A stretch of 13,704 nt of DNA from a bacterium. GTDB lineage: Bacteria; CAIWAD01. The notes under the pieces are model-generated. The model was not told the origin of the DNA, made no database searches, and saw nothing but the letters and a program-made list of their open reading frames with translations. The DNA lies in assembly GCA_030429345.1 (NCBI GenBank), contig JAUIFJ010000056.1, forward strand, positions 1 to 13,704. The letters run 5' to 3'. The position numbers and the translations under genes were made by a program. Shown in pieces: positions 5,943-11,230 of the stretch (position 1 is its first letter; each line of letters opens with the position of its first letter).

Positions 5943-8900
5943 GCCTGCCCTGGCACACGGGGCTGGACCAGCCTACTCTGCAGGCCCTGGTCTCCGAGGG
6001 CCTGCTGCTGGTTCGCGGCTCCCGCGCCTGGGCCGCGTTCAGCCCCTCGCAACGGGAGCTGATCGAGGAGGCGACCGCCCAGTCCCTGGCCCAGGTGGGG
6101 AAGATGACGGACCAGGTGCTGGTGCAGTCGCTGAAGCAGCTGGACCAGGCGGCCAAGGCCATCCACGCCGAGGTCCTCAAGCTGGGGGATCTCTCGCAGT
6201 TCACGGGAGACCGGCTGCCAGGCAAGCAGGTCGAGCTCGCGCGGCTGAAGGCGCTGGAGAAGTCCATCCAGCAGACGGGCGCGCGGCTGAAGAAAGACCT
6301 GCAGCTGGTCTACAAGGGCGTCACACAGGAAGCGGCCACAGCCGGCATCGAGGGTGTGCTTTCCAAGTTGGGGGCGCTCAAGCTCCCGGGCTACAAGGAC
6401 CTTCCGCTGGTCGACAAGCAGGACCTGGCAGCCGGGGCCTTCAGCCTCGTCAGCGACCAGGCCTTCGACTTCCTGACCGGCTATCAGCTGCAGCTGCTGG
6501 GCAAGCTCTCCGACGATCTGGTGGCCGGCACCAAGGCCGCCATCTCCGCTGGCATCCTGCAGGGCCAGGGCCCGGCGCGCATCGCCCGTCAGATCGGCGA
6601 CATCGTCACCGACCCCGCGGAGTTCAAGAAGGCCGGCAAGACCGTCTTCCGCAGCGTCCAGCATCGCGCCGAACTGATCGCCCGCTCGGAGACCATGCGC
6701 GCCTACAACCAGGGGGCGCGGAAGTTCGAGCAGCAGATTGGTGTCACGCGCCTGACCTGGCTGACCGCGGGGGACGAGCGCCTGTGCCCCGAATGCGAGC
6801 CCCTGGACGGCCGCGAGTACGCGATCGAGAAGTTCCCGCCCCAGCCGCTTCACCCCGCTTGCCGCTGCACCCATGTTCCAGCGCCCGGATCACTGGACCA
6901 GATCAAGGACCTGCCGGCCATCCAGGAGGTGGTGACGAAGCACACGCTGGGCCAGCAGGCGGTGAAACAGGCGCTGAAGACCGGGGATTTCTCCGCCCTG
7001 ACGGTCCGGCAGCTGCGCGAGCTGGCCAAGCAGAAGGGGATCCCGATTTCCCGCTCGAAGGCCTACCAAACCCAGCTGCTTGCCGATGTCTCTGGACTCG
7101 ATGTGTCACACCTGCAAGGCCTGAGCACCGCGGAGTTCAAAAAGCTGCTGAAACAGCACAAGGTCAGCCCGATCAAGTCCCGCGAGGACCTGGTGAAGGA
7201 CCTGCTGGGCGAGGGGGCGGAAAAGCATGCGGCCAAGCTGGCGGCGCTGAAGCAGGCGGAGAAGGCGGCGAAAGAGGCAGCGGAGAAAGCCAAGATCGCT
7301 GCCCAGAAGGCGGCCGAGGAAGCGAAGGCCAAGCAGGAAGCCACCGAAGCCCTGTACTCCAAGGTGGGGAAGCTGGTAGAGACCGCGAAGCCCGAGACCT
7401 TCGATGCGTATTACACGGCTGCCTATGAAGTGGGGGCCGTCCTGGAGAACGCGCAGAAGGTGCTGTCCATCGAGGCCCTCAAGCCGTTCAAGGCCCAGAT
7501 CGCCAAGGCCTACGATGGCTTCCTCGCCTCACTGAAGGGCATGAAGCAGAAGCAGCTGCGTGATCTGCTCAAGGCACACGGGGTCAAGAACTTTCAGTGG
7601 TACACGAAGGACGAGACCCTGTCCTACATCCTGAACCCGGAGAAGCGACCGGAGCTGATCGCCCAGGTGGCACAGAAACTGAAGGCGGTGAAAGCGAAGA
7701 ACGCGGCGAAGAAAGCCGCAAAACCGAAGCCCGTGCCGCCGGAGCCCAAGGCCCCGGTAATCCAGCTGGCCAACCAGGCGGATCAGGAGTGGGAGGCGCT
7801 CAAGGACGGCAGCACCTTCGTCTTCGACGGCGACGCCCGCAGCCTGGGCGGCGCGCACTCCAAGTATTTCTTCCGTGATGCGAATGGCAACCGCTGGCTG
7901 TTCAAACCGATTGCCGAGGAATTCCGCGCATGGGGCGATGAGGTGGCCTACCGGATCCAGCGGGAGATCGATCCCAACGCCGTGGAAGCCCGGTTCATCC
8001 GCTTGGAGGTGAAGGGCCGCCGGCTGGCCGGCTCGATTCAGCGGATGAAGACCGGGCTGAAGGAAGTCAGCGACTACGGCGGCCTGGGACTGGACACACT
8101 GCAGGCGGAGGAGCTGCTGCAGCTGCAGCGTGAGCACGTGATCGACTGGCTGATCTCCAACCACGACAGCCATGTGAACCAGTTTCTGCGCGCGCAGGAT
8201 GGGAAGGTCTACGGCATCGACAAGGGGCAGTTGTTCAAGTTCTTCGGCAAGGACAAGCTGAACCTGACCTACTACCCCAACCGGGTACACAATGCGGGCG
8301 AGCCCGTGTACAACCAGCTGCTGCGCCTGCACCGGAACGGGAAGATCCAGCTGGACCTTGGGGCCACGGAAGAATTCATCCGGCGCGCCCAGGCGATCAC
8401 GGACAGTGCGTACAAGGAGATGCTGCGGCCCTATGCGGAGCGCCGGTTTGCCGGTCAGCCCGGAGCCCTGGCCGACTTCCTGAACGGGGCGGTGAAGCGC
8501 AAACAGACGCTGCGCGAAGACTTTGAGCGCCTGTACAGCGAGGTGGAATCCGCGCGGACGGGAAAGAAGGTGACCTTCCGCTTCGGAGAGAAGGGGCCTG
8601 CGGCGCCGGCACCCGCTGCACCCGCGGATGCTCCAGAGCTCACCTGGGGGCGCGACGCTCGCTTCGATCTGTCACACGAGGTCAAGGAGATCCGGGACAA
8701 CGGCTGGCAGGGCAAGTCCCTGGGCATCGATTCGGATCAGATCGAGGACCAGAATGTCCTGGTGCGCGAGGTCCTGCTGCCCGGGGGCGGGAAGCGCACG
8801 ATGATGGAGCTGCGGCTTCGTCCTGAGGCCGATCAACGACTGACCCAGCTGCTAAAGCAGCAGGCAGGGCACTCGCCGTCAGAAGTGTATACGGACAACT

Positions 8901-10348
8901 ACTGGCATTCCATCCTGAACGCGGCGAAGACAGTGAACCATCATCTGTCCGATCTGGGATTCAATGACAGTACGATCAATACGATGCTGTCTCACGGCCC
9001 TGAGCTTCTGAAGCTGGCCAAGGCTGGAAACGTGGTTGAGCGAAAGATGGCGGCGCAGTACCTGGATGCCATGGAGCAGATCCAGCAGAAGGTTGTGGCG
9101 GCCAGAGCGGGCAAGACACCGGATCCGCTGCCGATCCTGAAGCAGTTCCAGGCGGATCCCAAGGATTTGAAGACCCTCAGCAAACCGGTGGCTTCTGATC
9201 CAGAGTACACAGTGACCGTGCGCGATCGTGTGACAGCGGACCGCACGCGCGCCAAGGGCGATCGCCTGGTGTTGGAGAAGGACAACGTACCGCTGAGTGA
9301 GTTCGATCACCGGCTCGCCGATCAGGCGGCGGAGTTCGAGGTCGACATGGGTGACGGCATCCAGGTGGTCTACCGTCCCTACCGCAGCCTGACGCAGCAG
9401 CACCTGTTCGCGGTCCAGGGCCGGATGACCGTGCGCGCCGCCGGCAAGGTCAGCGAGGCCCGGGTGGCACAGGCTCTGCAGAAGCTGCAGAAGCTGGGAC
9501 TGGACACCACGCCATCGACGGCAGCCCAGGAAGAGCTGATGTACTTGCAGAAGACGGCCTACGCCGCCAACATGGACCAGACGCCGCTGTTCCAGCAGGC
9601 GGCAGCCCGAGCCGCGGAGGCCGAGTCCACGGAGGCCGCGGTTGCCGTGTGGCGTGAGGCCTGGTCCTCTCAGCTGGGCGTGCCGGACGCGACCAAGCTT
9701 CCGGCCTACAAGCCCCAGGGCCACTACCAGTATTCCACGGTGCGCGGTGCCGGCAGCCAGGGCGGGATCCGCGTCCAGGAGCGCTTCGACCTGGACGACA
9801 AGACCTTTCAGAAATCGATGAAGGGACACGTCCTGGTCCATGAGATCACGAAGGGCGATATCGAGGAGTTTTTCGAAGTTGTGCTGCCGACGAACCGGGC
9901 CTTCGTTCCCACCGCTGATCGTTTCACCTCCGGTGTGCCGATCGGCGGGATGAGCCCCGGTTCCGACATGAATTCCGGCGGGGCCAGTTACTTTTTCACG
10001 CGCATCAAATCGCGCAGAAGCCTGGGCGGGGATCAGATCCGATTCAAAATCGACATGCTGAAGCGCGCGGACGCAATCAGCTATCCCCGTGACCTGTTCG
10101 GTCGTGTGACAGGAACAACAGTGCGGGACAACCGGCGCAGTGATCTTGCAGGCTTCAAGGCCAACGCGAGGTCCTCGAGCAACGAAACGGACTTCAAGGG
10201 GCCGGTCACCATTCTGGACAACCTGGATTCAATCGGTGTGCGCAGCCCCTTGAAACGAGATCGACTCTTGAAGACCTTCCGCAAGAATGGTATCACGGCC
10301 CTGCCCGACGGCAGGCCCATCGAAGATGTGATTGTGGTGGCCAATTGA
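5939..10348 (+). CDS. giant MuF-type head protein with kinase-like and ADP-ribosyltransferase-like segments
   Basis: This 1469-residue protein is three to five times the usual MuF length. The MuF (phage Mu gpF-like) head-morphogenesis domain ends at about residue 312: AELIARSETMRAYN (244-257), then Cys283, Cys286, His305, Cys308 and Cys310 in DERLCPECEPLDG and LHPACRC. SAP/HeH-like units follow at about 354-384, 395-423 and 535-565, with an Ala/Lys/Glu coiled coil at about 428-475 and a Lys/Pro-rich linker near 600. Residues about 625-800 look kinase-like (Lys656, Glu668, Asp743, Asn747, Asp761). A long helical, partly beta region follows. The last 170 residues carry a possible ADP-ribosyltransferase triad: His1301 (LVHEIT), Tyr1351 (GGASYFFTRI) and Glu1416 (NETDF). 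The GTG start overlaps the portal stop by 4 bases with no good Shine-Dalgarno, suggesting coupled translation. MuF is firm; the enzymatic roles are inference. Confidence 0.88.
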   Translation: MSLPWHTGLDQPTLQALVSEGLLLVRGSRAWAAFSPSQRELIEEATAQSLAQVGKMTDQVLVQSLKQLDQAAKAIHAEVLKLGDLSQFTGDRLPGKQVELARLKALEKSIQQTGARLKKDLQLVYKGVTQEAATAGIEGVLSKLGALKLPGYKDLPLVDKQDLAAGAFSLVSDQAFDFLTGYQLQLLGKLSDDLVAGTKAAISAGILQGQGPARIARQIGDIVTDPAEFKKAGKTVFRSVQHRAELIARSETMRAYNQGARKFEQQIGVTRLTWLTAGDERLCPECEPLDGREYAIEKFPPQPLHPACRCTHVPAPGSLDQIKDLPAIQEVVTKHTLGQQAVKQALKTGDFSALTVRQLRELAKQKGIPISRSKAYQTQLLADVSGLDVSHLQGLSTAEFKKLLKQHKVSPIKSREDLVKDLLGEGAEKHAAKLAALKQAEKAAKEAAEKAKIAAQKAAEEAKAKQEATEALYSKVGKLVETAKPETFDAYYTAAYEVGAVLENAQKVLSIEALKPFKAQIAKAYDGFLASLKGMKQKQLRDLLKAHGVKNFQWYTKDETLSYILNPEKRPELIAQVAQKLKAVKAKNAAKKAAKPKPVPPEPKAPVIQLANQADQEWEALKDGSTFVFDGDARSLGGAHSKYFFRDANGNRWLFKPIAEEFRAWGDEVAYRIQREIDPNAVEARFIRLEVKGRRLAGSIQRMKTGLKEVSDYGGLGLDTLQAEELLQLQREHVIDWLISNHDSHVNQFLRAQDGKVYGIDKGQLFKFFGKDKLNLTYYPNRVHNAGEPVYNQLLRLHRNGKIQLDLGATEEFIRRAQAITDSAYKEMLRPYAERRFAGQPGALADFLNGAVKRKQTLREDFERLYSEVESARTGKKVTFRFGEKGPAAPAPAAPADAPELTWGRDARFDLSHEVKEIRDNGWQGKSLGIDSDQIEDQNVLVREVLLPGGGKRTMMELRLRPEADQRLTQLLKQQAGHSPSEVYTDNYWHSILNAAKTVNHHLSDLGFNDSTINTMLSHGPELLKLAKAGNVVERKMAAQYLDAMEQIQQKVVAARAGKTPDPLPILKQFQADPKDLKTLSKPVASDPEYTVTVRDRVTADRTRAKGDRLVLEKDNVPLSEFDHRLADQAAEFEVDMGDGIQVVYRPYRSLTQQHLFAVQGRMTVRAAGKVSEARVAQALQKLQKLGLDTTPSTAAQEELMYLQKTAYAANMDQTPLFQQAAARAAEAESTEAAVAVWREAWSSQLGVPDATKLPAYKPQGHYQYSTVRGAGSQGGIRVQERFDLDDKTFQKSMKGHVLVHEITKGDIEEFFEVVLPTNRAFVPTADRFTSGVPIGGMSPGSDMNSGGASYFFTRIKSRRSLGGDQIRFKIDMLKRADAISYPRDLFGRVTGTTVRDNRRSDLAGFKANARSSSNETDFKGPVTILDNLDSIGVRSPLKRDRLLKTFRKNGITALPDGRPIEDVIVVAN

Positions 10349-10848
10349 GTGCAGCGATTGAAGCAAGGGATGAGCTCCAGAAGTATACGAGCTCGCTTTT
10401 CGGGGAGTTCGGTCTGAAACTGGATGTCGATTTTCAGGATGGCTCACAAGTCCTACACAGTTTTCTAGGTGGGCTTCGTGTGCTACGAGCGACACCCATC
10501 TTTGATCGCAGTGATGGCAGTATCCAGAAGTATCGCTACCTGTTGATGTTCGTTGACCAAGGTGTGATAGACTTGGTGAATGCAGGCAATCCGGTGCACG
10601 TATTCGAGTGCGAAGTGACCAAACAGACAGGCCATTCCTGTTGGCTTCGTGAAGTGGACGGCCCCTTGGCTTTCCTGCTATCGAAGAACGATCCCCACTC
10701 CTTCGATGAGCGCCAGGAGGCAGCCTACGCGGCATGGGACCAGGAGCTCGCGCGCTTCGGTGGGCAGAAGAAGCTGGACCAGCGGCTCGACGAACTGGCA
10801 GCCCGCCAGCTGAAAGACTGGGAGTGGCACGAGAGGCACAATCAATGA
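10345..10848 (+). CDS. unknown protein, candidate accessory or immunity gene of the MuF effector
   Basis: I do not recognise this 167-residue protein. The N-terminal two thirds have mixed alpha/beta character (for example KYRYLLMFVDQGVIDLV near 63-79). The C-terminal third is helical and charged (FDERQEAAYAAWDQELARFG, then LDELAARQLKDWEW). There is no signal peptide or membrane helix. The start is TTG at 10345, overlapping the MuF stop as TTGA, so it is probably translated by coupling. By hand count GC is about 51% over 10381-10680, against about 67% at 10741-10800 inside the same gene, so it looks mosaic. Its position directly behind a C-terminal effector-like domain is where immunity genes of polymorphic toxins sit; a head-completion or chaperone role is the main alternative. 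Confidence 0.7.
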   Translation: MSAAIEARDELQKYTSSLFGEFGLKLDVDFQDGSQVLHSFLGGLRVLRATPIFDRSDGSIQKYRYLLMFVDQGVIDLVNAGNPVHVFECEVTKQTGHSCWLREVDGPLAFLLSKNDPHSFDERQEAAYAAWDQELARFGGQKKLDQRLDELAARQLKDWEWHERHNQ

Positions 10849-11153
10849 TCGTCCGCTACTTCTATGTGCACGACATTGAGTCTGGCCGCAAAGCCCCCAT
10901 CGGCGCCTGGATCGTCGACCAGGACAAAGCCTTCCACTATGTCTTCCATCCCGACTACTATTTCTCGGATGAGCTGACTGCTTCTCATGTAATCGATCGC
11001 ATGATCGAGGAGAACCAGGACACGGTGGCCGAGGGCTTTCTTGAATACTGGCAGCCAAATGTAGGCTATTACCGCTCGGCCACGGAGATCCACACCGAGA
11101 CCGTAGACGACCTGCAGATTTTCCTGGACCGGATGCAAAAAGCCGTCCGCTAG
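10845..11153 (+). CDS. small acidic, aromatic-rich unknown protein
   Basis: This 102-residue protein, unrecognised, starts MIVRYFYVHDIESGRKAP and is rich in Tyr, Phe, His and acidic residues, with a beta-rich first half (AFHYVFHPDYYF) and a helical C-terminus (VDDLQIFLDRMQKAV). The frame is open further upstream, but the ATG at 10845 is preferred: it overlaps the previous stop in ATGA, has GAGAGG upstream, and avoids reading through the previous gene out of frame. It belongs to the same coupled chain as the MuF gene and the 167-residue gene. It could be a second immunity or accessory protein, or an unrelated head-module gene. Confidence 0.7.
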   Translation: MIVRYFYVHDIESGRKAPIGAWIVDQDKAFHYVFHPDYYFSDELTASHVIDRMIEENQDTVAEGFLEYWQPNVGYYRSATEIHTETVDDLQIFLDRMQKAVR

Positions 11154-11230
11154 CTTCAACTTCCCCCGCACTTTTTCTTCCAAAAGTCTTTTTCAAATCA
11201 TTTCGGGGCGGCTACCCTTGTCTCGTAGCA
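11154..11230 (+). promoter_or_regulatory. AT-rich gap that may hold a promoter
   Basis: This is the longest gap in the rightward operon (77 bases) and is AT-rich in an otherwise GC-rich region. CTTTTTC occurs twice, 17 bases apart (11171-11177 and 11188-11194), and AAAAGTCTTTT (11182-11192) is a small palindrome. A TACCCT at 11213-11218 could be a poor -10, but no good -35 is placed for it. The ATG that follows has no Shine-Dalgarno. I suggest a separate promoter here with low confidence. Confidence 0.25.

Larger units (their letters stand above)
1070..10111. repeat. dispersed octamer GTGTGACA, nine copies
   Basis: Exact copies on the plus strand lie at 1070-1077, 1538-1545, 2707-2714, 2759-2766, 3011-3018, 9228-9235 and 10104-10111. 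The reverse complement lies at 7104-7111 and 8670-8677. Flanking bases often extend it to CGTGTGACAG. With about 62% GC assumed, well under one copy is expected on both strands of this window. Two copies sit in intergenic DNA, one covers the terminase start codon, and the rest lie inside genes of different families, so common descent of the genes does not explain them. Near-matches occur at about 6318 and 10562. Confidence 0.7.

Noticed and set aside
5887-7428. 513-codon plus-strand frame overlapping the MuF gene start
   Set aside because: It runs out of frame through the MuF domain and is dominated by Gly, Arg, Pro and Ala, a typical off-frame reading of GC-rich coding DNA.
1070-10111. GTGTGACA copies as -35 promoter boxes
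   Set aside because: GTGACA resembles TTGACA, but none of the copies I examined (1070, 2707 and 10104) has a convincing -10 at 16-18 bases, and most copies lie inside genes.
10734-10844. Longer start for the 102-residue gene after MuF
   Set aside because: The extra residues are an off-frame reading of the previous gene; the ATG at 10845 makes the same 4-base overlap seen at the other junctions.
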